Made by a program: the position numbers and the translations under genes. Below, in pieces: positions 21,754 to 33,501 of a stretch of 64,000 nt of DNA; positions within the stretch are counted from its first letter, which is position 1, and every line of letters starts with the position of its first letter. The notes below the pieces were generated by a model that was not told where the DNA came from, searched no databases, and was given only the letters and a program-made list of their open reading frames with translations. The DNA lies in the NCBI RefSeq assembly GCF_000002425.4, contig NC_037270.1, forward strand, positions 341,685-405,684, written 5' to 3'. This stretch comes from Physcomitrium patens. Its lineage: Eukaryota > Streptophyta > Bryopsida > Funariales > Funariaceae.

Positions 21754-22670
21754 AATATCTAAAAAGACCTTACTAGTCCTTAAAACCCTAAATTCCAAGA
21801 TCCTAGCTTATAAAACCTTCATATGTAACGATCTAGCCATTCAATTGACCTTAAACCTCTTATACACTTTTACAACAAGTATATCAATAAGTCTCTAAAT
21901 TATTATCCATAAAAATTCTACAAAATCATGAAATCCAAAAATTTGTGAATCGGTTTACTTCTCAAAGATCTAAAATCATAGAGAACATCATTCGCTTTGA
22001 AAATCCCTCAAAATACAATACTGATCTCAAAACGATATAAAATCCGCTGCTCTTTCTAAAATCCCTCCACAAGTTTGCCCTCTTAATTCGGCTCTCTGAT
22101 TTTCCCTCCAAAATCCCTCGCCCATTTGTGTCCTATTCTTCCACCTTGGTCTTCCCGAATTGGTCCACCTGACAGAGCTTTTTCTCCATGCGGTCCAATC
22201 TCCTCGCCTTGGACCTTCCGAATAGGTCCAACTAATGGAACAGCTTACCCCTCCATGCCGTCTAATATCCTCCCGCCTTAGACTTCTCAAATTGGCCCAA
22301 TTGACGAAACAACTTACAACGGAGTTGAAGTCTCTGTATTGGGACTTCATTGGGTTGTCTATTGAGTCAGGTCTCATACTGAATAAGAGGCCATAACAGG
22401 ACCTAGGTTGGACGTCTCCGTAATTGGGTCAGATCGGCCATTCATATCAAGCTCATTCAACGTTAGATTAATCCTTTTCCCTTCTGAAATTAAACAAAGC
22501 ATTTCATTACTAGTAAGTTTGCCTCGACTGATTGTGACCAGATGACAGTAACTGACCCCTGAATATTGGCACTGGAATTGGCCACTATTATTAACATTGA
22601 AGATGACTAAATATTAATAAAAATCTTATTCCTTTGTATTTTCACCATATAGTCGTATTACAACATGACA
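21754..22670 (-). repeat. Element A 3' LTR (interrupted by the chromovirus)
   Basis: Continues the LTR of A from the chromovirus insertion point to the terminal TATTACAACATGACA. It matches 30,479-31,399 by eye with moderate divergence. Just beyond it the minus-strand polypurine tract (AGGGAGGATGGA) begins. Left end lost, see 15,227. Confidence 0.8.
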
Positions 22671-22849
22671 TCCATCCTCCCTGAATCTGTGCATCTTTTG
22701 GTATGCATCAATTAACTTAGTTGTTGTTCGACTTATAATATGTTCTCGAAGTCTTTGTCTAATCCATCTTCATTATCTTTATTATCCAAATTAATTTCAT
22801 ATCTTCCCTAAAAAACATCTTTATTTTTACTATGGTCTTCTATATTTAT

Positions 22850-23427
22850 TTACGAGTATCTTTGTTTAATTGTTTTTACTCGCTTCCCTGTAATTGGTAT
22901 TTTTAACCTCGTTCCATCTAACTCCTGCAATGAGTAAGTTGTATTATCATGAACATCTGTTACCACATACGGTCCAAACCATTGCTTAAAAAACTTTCTT
23001 AAAGTACTATGTTGATTGTCCATGCTACTATCATAGACCAAAATCCAATCACCTTCTTCAATTGCTTTAGGCCTCAATCGATGTTGCTTATCAAATCCCG
23101 TCTTATTTTTTAACCTTGCTCTTTTTAACCTTTCGAATGCTATTTGCACAACTTTTGATCTTTGCTCTAATTATCAAATTCTAATAGCTAGAAGTTCTTC
23201 TCTTGTCAATCCATCTATCCATGGTAGCACACTCCAAGCAAGTACCTTTTTTTCAACCGGCATAATTGGTTTTTGACCTGTCATAAGTTTAATAGGCATA
23301 TATCCTGTTATTGAGCTATGAGTTGTTCAATCAGCCCATAATGTGAATGGCAAAAAGTCGTGGCCATTCTCTAACCTTCCCATTACAAGCTTTACCTATT
23401 GCTTTCACAATCGATTGGTAACCATGT
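22850..23427 (-). pseudogene. Element A integrase C-terminal part
   Basis: The frame 23,149-22,850 contains 'RLKRARLKNKTGFDKQHRLRPKAIEEGDWILVYDSS', then 'QWFGPYVV' (GPY/F-like module) and a basic tail 'ITGKRVKTIKQRYS'. Upstream frames to 23,427 hold the RT-distal integrase core in broken form. The corresponding position of F and R has a stop where A keeps a CAA (Gln) codon before 'HSTLRKF', showing what the unmutated family looked like. The catalytic Glu region is interrupted by S4. Confidence 0.75.
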
Positions 23428-24973
23428 TGCCGTGTTGTAACATGACTATATGGTGAAAGAAGATAATATGGATCTTATTATAAAAGTGCCAAGTTAAAAG
23501 AAAAGGTAGAAAAATATGGATAAAAGATAGGAAGGTAGTAAAACTTTTAGTAGTAATGCTGCCCTTTTAGAAAAAATAGCTTCTACTTATTTTGTAGGAC
23601 CAAAAATAAGGCAAAATAAGGTAGATTGGAAAAATAATTGATATAGACATCTTTAGGAAGAAGTTAAGAGTAAATTCTAGTAAAAATTACTTAAAAAAAC
23701 TAGATGTTGATACCCAGATAAGGCCGGTTATGAACCAAGATTGAAATCAGACCCTGAGGCACAAAACCAAGTCTTGATGATGACTCCAGGCTTCTTTGGC
23801 AGATCGGAGAGTGGAGTTTGATAGAAGATTGGATAAGGTTTCTATGGGCATTGATTTTGGGTGATTTGGAGTTGATATGACTTTGTAAGAGCTTTGCAAA
23901 GTGGAGGTTTGTTTCGGATGACTTGGGTTTTATGAAATAAAATAGGGTTTATGTTTTGAGTGATTTCGAGAGTTTTGTTCCAGATCTATGGGTGAAATTT
24001 TTTGGATTTATGATTACAGTTGTGTTAAATACATGTTGTAAATTTGAGCTCGATCTAAAGGTTAAAGTGAGAGATATTGAGGTTTAAGCGGGTCATGGAC
24101 TTAGAAAGTAGAATTTTAGGTCTAATAAGGATTTTTAAGATTACATGCAATCTACTAGTTAAATTGGAGTAAAACTTATGTGAGAGGGTATTAGACTTGT
24201 TTTTCTATATCCATGAGAAATTTGAAACCAATCGAACTTCGCAAAGAAGAGAAATTGGCTCTGGAAGGTTGGCATCAAGTTTGGAGAAGGAGGCCGGCTA
24301 ACACCCAAACACATTTTTGAGGTTTTCGTCAATTTGGTAACTTCGATCCTTTTCAAATTTTTTTGTACTTTTTTTAAACTTGATTTTTAAAAATTATGCA
24401 AATGTTGAATTGAGATCAACGGTTTATTCATTAGATATTGTGGTTTAAATCTGTCATAGGAATTACTAAGATTTGGATTAGAATTTGGCTAGGATTTAGG
24501 GTTTGGTTAGGGTTTGATTTAGGGTTTGGATTAGGATTTGGGTTTGATTAGGATTTGATTTAGAGTTTGGATTAGGATTTAGAGTTTGATTTAAGATTTA
24601 GGATTTAATTTAAGGTTTGTTTAGGATTTGACTTAGGGTTTAGGATTTATTTGGGTTTAAGATTTAATTAGGTTTGGTCTAAAGTTTGAATGAAATTCAA
24701 TAGAATTTTAACTAGAATTAAATTAAAGTTGAATTGACATATATTTGAGTAATTTTTATATTCATTCTAATATTTCTTTAAGAATTTTATTGTTTGTTTA
24801 AAATTTCTTTGAGTTGTTTTGAATTTGATTACGTTTGTTTACCATTATTATAGTCTAATTAGAGCATTGTTAGTATTTTATTAGAATTAGGATTTTTTTA
24901 TCGCAATTTCTATTCTTTCTTGTACATCTAGGTGTCCGGAGCATTCTCAAGCAACACTTCACACATTACGACA
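23428..24973 (+). mobile_element. Solo LTR S4 of the NCGT gypsy family
   Basis: Starts TGCCGTGTTGTAACATGAC and ends CATTACGACA, so it carries the family termini. It has no internal region. Flanks ATGT (23,424-23,427) and ACGT (24,974-24,977) are a 4-bp duplication with one C/T difference. The integrase sequence of element A is continuous across it, as seen against F and R (for example 44,520-44,560). About 1.55 kb long. It holds a TTTAGGG-like repeat patch. Confidence 0.85.
24470..24690 (+). repeat. Degenerate TTTAGGG-like (telomere-like) repeat inside S4
   Basis: Dense GGGTTTGATTTAGGGTTTGG-type units: more than ten occurrences of (G)GATTTAG or TTAGGGTTTG variants in 220 bases, decaying rightward. 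The plant telomere unit is TTTAGGG. Here the period is irregular (about 6-14), so it is a telomere-like microsatellite, not a clean telomeric array. Confidence 0.7.
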
Positions 24974-24977
24974 ACGT

Positions 24978-25427
24978 TCACTTTTTGCATTTCCTTCCGG
25001 ATTATAAGCAATAGTCAATGATAGTTTAATTCCACATCTTTCAAAAAATTCACGAGCTTCTTGTGCATTTAATTCTCCATGATTTGTAGTGATTTTTCCT
25101 ATACAACCGTAGCGGCAAATAACATCTTCAAGTAAAAACCTAAAAAATTCCCTCTATAGACTTTGTTCTCAATGCTCTTCCTTCTACTTGATTTAATAAA
25201 TCTTCACGAGCTAAGATCAAATATCTCATTTGTTATAATCTAATTAGCATATTAACCAAATCAACAACCCATTTAAAATGAATAGGCAGAGGATATATAG
25301 GATGAAGACCATCTCGATGTCGTATATTAGAATATGCTTGACAAATTTTACACGACTCTACAAATAAGAGCACATCTCGATACATATTTCTCCACCAATA
25401 TCGTTCTTTGAGCTTAGCAAAAGTAGC
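24978..25427 (-). pseudogene. Element A integrase core
   Basis: Minus-strand pieces correspond to F 38,130-38,640: the zinc finger end, the segment before 'DLV' (first Asp), and a 'GELNAQEAREFFE'-like segment near 25,060. Frame breaks occur at about 25,230 and 25,150. Confidence 0.6.
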
Positions 25428-26968
25428 TCAAATTCCTCTATGCCTTGCCTTTAAACTATGATAAAACTCTTTTAATAATTTTTGTTTTTCTTCCTTACTG
25501 CCTATCACTCTTTGTGGCATTCTAATTCCTTTCTTCGGTCTCTTCCATAAGAATCCTTCTCGAAGCAAAAATCCATATGATTTCTTCCATATTTGTTTGA
25601 GATTTTCTACAGACCAATTTCTTTGCTTAGTCAAGGTATTTAAGTAATGACCAATATCCAATAATTCTCCTTCATAAAATTCCTCAAAAAATAGCTTGTC
25701 TTCTTTGTTAAGATTTGATACTGAATAGAATTTCAATCCAATGTCATCAATGTCTTCAACCATTTTGTCTTCTCCTTTGTATCTTGCTTGAGATATCATG
25801 TCTGCTACCAAATTATCTTTTTCAGCAATATGCCTAAATTTTGGATTTAGTGACTTAATATAAGCAATCCATCTTAACATTGTAATATCCGGTATCGAAC
25901 AATTAGTAACCATTCCAAGTAATGGTAAGGAATCTATTTCAATTACTACTTTTGTCCCAATCAAATAATCATTTTTAGCTTTCATAGCCAAAACAACTTC
26001 CCAAAGTTCCCTTTTGATTTGTAAATATGCACGTTGATGAATACTTAAAACTTTAATTTCAAATTGAATTGCAAATCTATTTCCACTTGAATCATCTTGA
26101 CCCACGGCCCACCCACTTGCAATACGATTGGTATCCATAGTAAGAATAACCTGCCTATTACAGACGTAATCAATTCTTCTTAAAATTGGAGGTGTCATCA
26201 ATAACACCTTTAGTTTTTGCATTGCTTTAGTATGCTTTCTTTTCCAATTAAATCGACAACCCTTACGTAATAATTCATACAATGGATCTGCTTTATGAGC
26301 ATAATGAGGAATCCATATATGATAAAATACACAAGCTCCTAAAAACCTGCGTACCTCTGTTAAAGAGTCACATGAATCTTTCATCCTTCCAATTGCATCA
26401 ACTTTGCTTGGATCATGCTTTCTCTCATAAGATCCACACACATGCCCAACAATAATAACTTCCTGCACTCCAAATGTAGATTTTGTTCCTCACAGTGTAA
26501 GACGAACTTCCTCAAGTCGAGTTAAAATCTTTTCACAATCTTGTATATAATCAACAACATATTTGCAACACCCTCCATCATTCAAAGTTTCATCTTTTTC
26601 TCTTTTTTTACATCCTTTGATAAGAACATCATCCAAAAAAGGTATAGTTTTATCAAGGATAAGTCTCTTAGTACTTTGTTCATCCCATTCATCATATGAA
26701 CAACTAAATTAGTAGCACATTGTGGGAGAGTACACATTTTCAGTAATCCAAGTGGCGTTCTCATTGTTGTTAGATCTCTACTCCCATACACAAGTTGATA
26801 TTGATCATAACTCGAATATAAATCACCCATTGAATAAATTGCCTTTCTTGTAAACGCTTTTGTAAATTCATCTATTAAAGGTCTTATACCTACATTTCTT
26901 ATAGTTACGGCATTTATTGGCTGCATATCTTGAATAAAACGTAACAATCCATTTTTCTTAGGCACCAT
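25428..26968 (-). pseudogene. Element A reverse transcriptase and RNase H
   Basis: 26,968-26,582 reads 'VPKKNGLLRFIQDMQPINAVT', 'IYSMGDLYSSYDQYQL' and 'MRTPLGLLKMCTLPQ', i.e. RT fingers and palm; the catalytic FLDD lies in a shifted frame near 26,630. A long frame of 346 codons (26,468-25,428) then carries 'VIVGHVCGSYERKHDPSKVDAI', 'LTEVRRFLGACVFYHIWI' (RT thumb/connection) and an RNase H with 'LTMDTNRIASGWAVGQDD', ending in 'DNLVADMISQARY' and the start of integrase. The wording matches fungal gypsy elements more than the usual plant clades. At least two frame breaks. Confidence 0.85.
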
Positions 26969-27761
26969 AAATCAATGACTAGAATACGGAGCAAAAGAAA
27001 GCTCTAGAATTTTCATTTTTATCTTTTCTTTCAGTAATTCTACCAATTTAGGTAAATGTGCCTTCGGTACTAGAATTGGCCTTAAGTTCCAACACACATG
27101 AGGTACTATAAAGATAATCATAGGAGCAACAATATTAGGATCTATACATCCTATTTTCTAAGATTCAAAGGTAAATGATTTACCTTGTTTAACAAGCATT
27201 TTTTTTAAAATATTCGGTTTCTGCTGGAAATAAAGAACCATCACATCCAATCTTCATTTCTTTCAAAGTCTTCTTTGTAAACTGATGTCCAATATTCTCC
27301 AGATCTCTTAAATTCTCTTCTTTTGATGTTTCTTCTATTTGTTCCCTAAAATCATTTGATAAAGGTCCTACAACAGGTTTTATCTTTTTATCTATTATTT
27401 TATATTTTGTCTGTACAATAACTTCTGGTGCTCAAAAAGATTCCAGTATAGTTTAAACCTCCTTTGAATGAATTTCTATAATCTTGTCATTATCCTCTAA
27501 TCCAATAGACGCAATTATTTCCAAAGAATCATCCAATCCATTTTCTTCATAAACACCAAAATTCCTCTCATCATCTTCTATTGTTCCTAACTTGCGTAAT
27601 TTCCTTTCAATATTATATATATATTTTTCTTTCTTTTCTTTTTAGTTCATCAACTCACTTATACAAAATATTTCCATTGTCTAAAATATCAATAAAACTA
27701 GCATCAAAGGCACCTACATCTTGTGAGAGTACATCCTCTTTTATACCTCCGTAATTCTGCT
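26969..27761 (-). pseudogene. Element A PR-RT linker
   Basis: Broken minus-strand frames that align with F 35,880-36,660: pieces equivalent to 'NIMYKKVDDFKRKERKRLYNIE', 'ENGLEDSLELI', 'MGHQFTEETFEELKIGSDGSL' and 'LPKLVELLKEK'. Several stops and shifts. Its role as a pre-RT linker is inferred from the order in F. Confidence 0.6.
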
Positions 27762-28415
27762 TTATAGTGGTACTTCTTCAAAATCCTTAAATTCTCCAAC
27801 AACCCCCGGCAATGGTTTCTTCCGCAACCTATCTCGATTTCGTTCATGATTAGGAGGTACTGTTAGAAATTGTACAGCTTTCTTTCCATCTTCACTATAT
27901 ACTCTTGTATAAGCAGAACCATCGTTAAGTACTTTTGTTTCCATCCATGTTGTCGTAATATAAGGGATTTCTAAAATCAACGGATAAGACATTGTATCTT
28001 CAACAAAGAAATGTTGCTCTGGTGCAACATCTCCAATTCGAACTTTGACATCTGAACAAGCTTTGTATAATTCATCCCGTGTGTTATTAGCTGCTCGTAT
28101 TGCCCATCCATGTTCCATATCAATTGGCCATTTTTGCCTCTTATAAAGATCTTGAGGCATAAGATTGATTTCAAAACCATGATCAATCAAAGCAACAATT
28201 GGTTCTTCTATATCTCCTACCTTCACCAATACTTTTGTAGTTACCCTTGCCCAATACTTTTGAGTATAATGGCTTGAAGCTTCCATGTCCTTATCACTAT
28301 AATCTTCAAAATGTACTCGTTGATTATACCCATTCTTTTTCTTTGTTGAATGCTTGTAGCCATTATTAATCTCTTCATCATATTTATATATTCTTGCGTC
28401 AATAGCATGATTCAT
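27762..28415 (-). pseudogene. Element A protease region
   Basis: An open frame of 217 codons that includes 'VGDIEEPIVALIDHGFEINLMPQDLY' (retropepsin-like, with DHG where D-S/T-G is normal) and 'HFFVEDTMSYPLILEIPYI' (second beta hairpin and flap end). The N-terminal 70 residues ('DEEINNGYKHSTKKKNGYNQRVHFEDYSD') link to gag. The best preserved protease frame in this family here. Confidence 0.8.
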
Positions 28416-28433
28416 TCCAGCTTTTTCCTATAG

Positions 28434-30122
28434 TTATTTCTTTCGCTTAATGTTGTCAATGATAACATCATGAAACTCCTTCTTTGCAATTCCTAGAATT
28501 TCTTTCAATGTGAATTCCACCTTAGCATTTAATATACGTTCTTTCAACACCCCTTTTAAATGTGTTGTTGCTTCAATGTCAAAAAGTAGCTTATAAGCAA
28601 TTGATTTACCCTTATCTTTTGTTTCTTTTGTTTTTTCTTCCAATGATGCTGAAGACTCATTTATAGGAAATTCTTGTGAAGTTGTCTCCCGAGCCTTGTC
28701 TCCTCAAGATCGCATCTTAAAAGAACTTTCTTCTCTCGTATCATCAAAATTTCTTCATCTCTTTTCTTCCACCAAGGCTTCGTGTTGGCTCTTAGCAAAT
28801 ATATGCATAAACTGAAAGAGACTCAACAGGATCTTTCCACCCTGTTGTGCCTTATATTGTAGCTTCAGTCATCAATAATGCATCCCGAGGCATTTTTCCT
28901 TCTTGCATAGTAGAAATGGCAGAAGCCCAAAATCTACTAGTTTCAATATTTCTACCAAAGTCATCATCTACTCTAACACCATAACTTGCACTCTTGCGTG
29001 TTGCTATTTCATGCGCTTTTAATTAATCTTGAATCAATGTTGTCATACCTCCCTTCCCAAAATTGGTTTGAAGGAGAACCTCCGTATCCTTTAATGTTAT
29101 CTTTCTATCTTTCCAGCAAATAACTTCTTGCTGTATCATGTTATTAAATTCATCGCAATCCTTTCTAGTATGCAAAGCGTCATCACACCAAATATATCTT
29201 TGTACATCCCTTATTTTGAAACACTCTTCAAATTATTTGTAGAAGTATTTTCTTCAAGTCTTGCCAATTTGATTTGAAGATCTTGCATTCCTTGTATAAT
29301 TTCTTCCATCCCCATATCTCCTTTCTTTAGTAAAGATGTTGAAGGTTGAACAACAACCATCGTTGGTCGTGTTGTATGTACTAGAATTTTAGGTGCTTGT
29401 ATTGCTTTTGGAATATTACTCCTATCCTTCATCATTTCTCTTTTTGCCAGCAAAGCCACCGCAGCTTCAATATTTTTCCACTTTGTTGTCAATCCTTCAT
29501 CTTCTTCTGTATCTTCAAGGAGCAACTTAAATTCCTCTAGTAATTCTCCATCAGCAGCTTGGAGAAATAATTCAACCTTGTTCCGCTCTAATGTCAACTT
29601 TTCTACCTTCAATAATTGAGAGTACTCCCTCTCAAACTCCCTTGATAGCTTGATTGCTTGAAAATTCTTATTAGGCCGCTCAATCCATTCTAGAAATAGT
29701 TTCTTAATAACACGATCAGTGTCCTCTAAGAAATTTTCAACTTTTAATGCATATGAAAAAATCTCCCATGAATTTCAATAATGATCTATAATCAATGTAA
29801 TATATTCTCTTATCTTGAGTATCATGGCAAGGCCAAACAATTCAACCATCTTCTTCTCAGAAATCCGATTTAATTCTATTTCTCAAACATAACATCTTAA
29901 ATACCTTGAAATATCCCTTCCATTAAATTGTTCAATTTTATTGACCACTGCTTGCAATACTTTGGTTGCTAAAGCTTCCTTGCGATCATTGCTTTGCTCT
30001 TGCTGCATAAATAATGATAAGGCATGAAACATACTAGCAATGGATGGATCCATGTACACACTTTGTCCTTTAGAAGAAACTCCACCAGAAACTCCCTCAA
30101 ATTTTTTAATCTCATTGTCCAT
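28434..30122 (-). pseudogene. Element A gag
   Basis: Starts at ATG 30,122 ('MDNEIKKFEGVSGGV'), 49 bases after the primer site. Pieces: N-terminus to 29,883, a capsid-like segment 29,612-29,211 ('ERNKVELFLQAADGELLEEFK'), and a C-terminal segment 28,643-28,434 ('SDIEATTHLKGVLKERILNAKVEFTLKEILGIAKKEFHDVI'), which resembles a linker domain of fungal gypsy polyproteins. Multiple stops and frame breaks separate them; a degenerate zinc-knuckle region lies near 29,150-29,200. Confidence 0.75.
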
Positions 30123-30170
30123 AAAAATAAGAATGAATATAAATAAATTCTAATACTTCCTACCTCGAGC

Positions 30171-30189
30171 TTTCACGTCCGGTTCACCA
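30171..30189 (-). other. Element A primer-binding site
   Basis: On the minus strand TGGTGAACCGGACGTGAAA, four bases inside the 5' LTR end. The same site occurs in R (TGGTGAACCCGACGTG) and F (TGGCGAACCCGACGTG). TGG pairs with the tRNA 3' CCA. I could not name the tRNA. Confidence 0.75.
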
Positions 30190-30193
30190 CTAA

Positions 30194-31399
30194 TGTCATA
30201 TTAGGTGAAGTCTTGCTTGAGAATGTACTGAGCATCTGGCTATAGAAGGTAAAAGAAAATTACAACAAAAGGTCCAACTAATTAATGACCTAAAAATTCT
30301 CCTCGAATGTCGGCAGACCTCTCCTTTCCTAATCTGATGCCAAACTTCTAGCACCAATATCTCCTTTTTCCTCTATTTGATTGCTTTTGAATTTTACTTA
30401 CATATAGGAAATCAAGTCTTCTACTGATAAAACTAAAAATCTTTCCAATCCAACCAATAGATTGTTAGATATCTGAAAAAACCTTACTGATCCTCAAAAT
30501 CCTAAATCCAAGATCCTAGCTCACAAAACCTTCATATGTATCAATCTAGCCATTCGATTGACCTCAAACCTCTTATACACATTTACAACAAGCATACCAA
30601 TAAGTCTCTAAATTATTATCCATAAAAATGCTACAAAATCATGAAATCCAAAAATTTATAAAACGATTTATTTCTCAAAGATCTAAAATCATGGAAAACA
30701 TTATTCGCTTCGAAAATCCCTCAAAATGCAATACTGATCCCAAAATGATACAAAATCCTCTCCCCCCTTCAAAATCCCTCCACAAGTCTGCCCCCTTAAT
30801 TCGGCTCTCCGATTTCCCTCTAAAAATCCCACGCCCATCTGTCCCCTATTCTTCCACCATGATCTTCTTCAATTGGTTCACCTGATAGAGCTTTTTCTCC
30901 ATGCGGTCCAATCCTCCCGCCTTGGACCTCCCGAATAGGTCCAACCGACGGATCTGTTTACCGACCCATGTGGTCCAATATTCTCTCACCTTAGACTTCT
31001 CGAATTGGTATAGCCGACAGAATAGCTTACAATGGAGCCGAAGTCTGTGTATTGGGACTTCATTGGGTTGTCAATCGAGTCAGGTCTCATACTGAATAAG
31101 AGGCCGTAATAGGACCTGGGTTGGACGTCTCCATAATTGAATCAGATCGACCCTTCATATCAAGCTAAGTCAACGTTGGATTAGTACTTTCTCTTTCTGC
31201 TGACTCCTGTTATTGGAATTAAATGAAGCATTTCATTACTAGTAAGTATGCTCAGATTGATTAAGACGGGATGAGAGTAACTAGCCTCTAAATATTAGTA
31301 CTAGATTTGGCTGCTATTACTAACATTGAAGATGACTAAATATTAATAAAAATCTTCTTCCTTTATATTTTCACCATATAGTCGTGTTACAACATGACA
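30194..31399 (-). repeat. Element A 5' LTR
   Basis: Plus-strand ends TGTCATATT...TTACAACATGACA; 1,206 bp. It contains the unbroken counterpart of the chromovirus target (GATTGTTAGATATCTG at about 30,467). It is related to the LTRs of F, R and C through the segment with GGGACTTCATTGGGTTGTC and GTCAGGTCTCATACTG. Confidence 0.85.
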
Positions 31400-31403
31400 A
31401 CGT

Positions 31404-32045
31404 ATTATCTAGCTTGAGAAAAATAAAGACGTCTGGCTATGGAAGATAAAACAATGTTTTGCAAGTATCCAAAGAGTCTAATGGATTTTAACCATCTAAA
31501 TACAAACTATTTTTGGATTTCAATGTAAAAGCTTAATTCCAATACAAAGTGCTTAGAAATACTTTTTTTCATAGCTTCTAGATATTGTAAACATATTTTT
31601 TTTTATTATTTGTTATTTATTAATTTTATTTAATTAATTAATTAATTATTAAAAACCCTTATCCCAGATAGTGAGCTTTGGCAAGGTGTAATTTTTAATC
31701 TGACCATCTGATTGTTGTGAAACATCTACCACTAGTATCTTTGCAAGTCTTCTAAATACTTAAGAAGTTGAGTCCAATCTAACTTACAGATTACAAGAAA
31801 ACAATATAAATCTACATTGATGTTCCTTGATCGCTCCTAAAAACTTGATGATGAACTTTAACTTATAATTTCTCCTTCTCTTACCATTAATTCTCATTCA
31901 AACTTTGTGTGCAACTCCGCCTTCAAGTCCTCGAATTACCACATCAAAATTTAGCTTATTCCAATCACTAGATCTCCTTTCTTTTAACTCCGTGATGCCC
32001 TCTATTCTTCTGTCCTATACTCCGAATTGGAATAGTAGACCACGC
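31404..32045 (-). repeat. Element C 3' LTR, first piece
   Basis: Begins ATTATCTAGC beside element A and ends at the ACGC duplicated by R. It aligns with 60,127-60,867, but lacks about 390 bases present there (60,427-60,795), a deletion between TCTC repeats. Confidence 0.65.
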
Positions 32046-32087
32046 TGTCGTATTACGTGCTTTCCTGCTCGAGAACGCACTGGGCGT

Positions 32088-33430
32088 TATCGTGTTGTAA
32101 CATGAGTATACAGTGAAAATAAAAAGAAAGGGGAATTTTATTAATATTCAGTTACCTCGAATATTGGGAGCATCGACCAACTCCAGTACAAATACTGAGT
32201 GGTCAGGTTCAATCACTCCGTTATAGTCAGCCGGGGCATACTAAAATGCTCCGTTCGATTCCAATAACGGGAGTCAGCAAGAAGAGAAGGACCAATTCAC
32301 ACGACGGGTTTGAGGAGCCAATTGGATCCAATTTCGATAATCCAATCTGGGTCCTCTTATCCAATATGAGACCTGAATTGGTCGGGCGACTCAATGTGGT
32401 CTAATTACGAGAAATCCAGGTCTTACCACGGGTCTTAGCCAATCTGATGCGAGGACCAATTTGACCCAATTACGGGAACATCCAGGTTACTACGGGCATC
32501 TTTCCCAATATAGGACCTGAATTGGTCGGGCGACTCAATGTGGTCCCGATTACGGGGTTTGATTCTGTTTCAGGCTGTCCTGTTCTCTGTGCCATTTCAG
32601 GGAACGTTGTTTTCGATAAATGGATTTCTTAAAGGTAAAAACGGAAGAGAAAGCTTGACGGCAAGAGCCAATTTCGGATCCAAGCTTGAGGTGGGAGCCA
32701 ATTCCGGATCTAAGACAGAATATTGAAGAAATTCAGAGGATAAGGTTAGGATGGATATAGTTTTGGGGGGGGGAGGTTTTTTTTTTTCGGGGAATCGGGG
32801 GAGGAGCTAGTTTTCAAGCTTTTGCAAGGTTACCAGTTCGGTTTTCATAGAAGGTTTTTTGAAGATCAAGGGAATTAGAGAGAGGAGCTTCATGCTTCGG
32901 GTCGAGGAAGGAAAGACATAGAATTTGGATTTTTCTTCTTCGTAGAGTTTTGGGGAAGACTGAGGCAATCGCTGCTGAAGTTAGTGTTGTAATGGTGAAT
33001 CGGGATTTTTAAATGAAGTGGGTTTGAATACTCTTCAGTGTTTTGTAAAATCGAGTTACGTCTGTGATTGAAGGATTAAAGAGGTGTCTATAGGATTGAG
33101 TATGCGGAGTGAATGAAATTTATTGGGTTAATCTAACAGGACAGTCAGTGGATACAAGATCGTAAGTACAAAGGGTTTATTGAAGATTAACAGTTTAGGT
33201 TCTTCGGGGTTCTCTGTAACTTCTAGAGACCTATCGGCTGGGGCAAAAAAAAAAAAGACTTCGACAAGCAGTCGCAGAGCATCCGTATAGATTTACGATA
33301 CATTGTTGCAGTAGTTTATATTCCAGCAGTCAAAAACTGATAGACTGCTTGACTATCGGCAAATCTTCATATTACCTTCTACAGCCAGACGCCCGGCGCA
33401 TTCTCGAGCAGGAAAGCACGTAATACGACA
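32088..33430 (+). repeat. Element F 5' LTR
   Basis: Starts TATCGTGTTGTAACATGAG (second base mutated from G) and ends CACGTAATACGACA. It has the GGACCTGAATTGG / CCAATTTGACCC repeat motif in two copies only, so it is about 400 bp shorter than the LTRs of R. Confidence 0.9.
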
Positions 33431-33434
33431 TAAG

Positions 33435-33453
33435 TGGCGAACCCGACGTGAAA
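33435..33453 (+). other. Element F primer-binding site
   Basis: TGGCGAACCCGACGTGAAA begins four bases after the LTR end, as usual for a tRNA-primed LTR element. The R and A versions have TGGTGAACC. Confidence 0.75.
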
Positions 33454-33501
33454 GCTTGAGGTAGAAGGTATTGGATTTCGGTTGATTTTATCTTTATTTT
33501 T

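Larger units (their letters stand above)
22671..30193 (-). mobile_element. Element A: internal region of a fungal-type Ty3/gypsy retrotransposon
   Basis: Minus strand. From the primer site (30,189) down to the polypurine tract (22,671) the order is gag, protease, RT, RNase H, integrase. All frames are broken. Solo LTR S4 (23,428-24,973) sits inside integrase. The 5' LTR is 30,194-31,399. The right flank is ACGT (31,400-31,403), and A appears to lie within the first bases of the LTR of element C. The same family as F, R and C: matching gag zinc knuckle region, DHG protease motif, RT wording and LTR ends. Confidence 0.85.
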
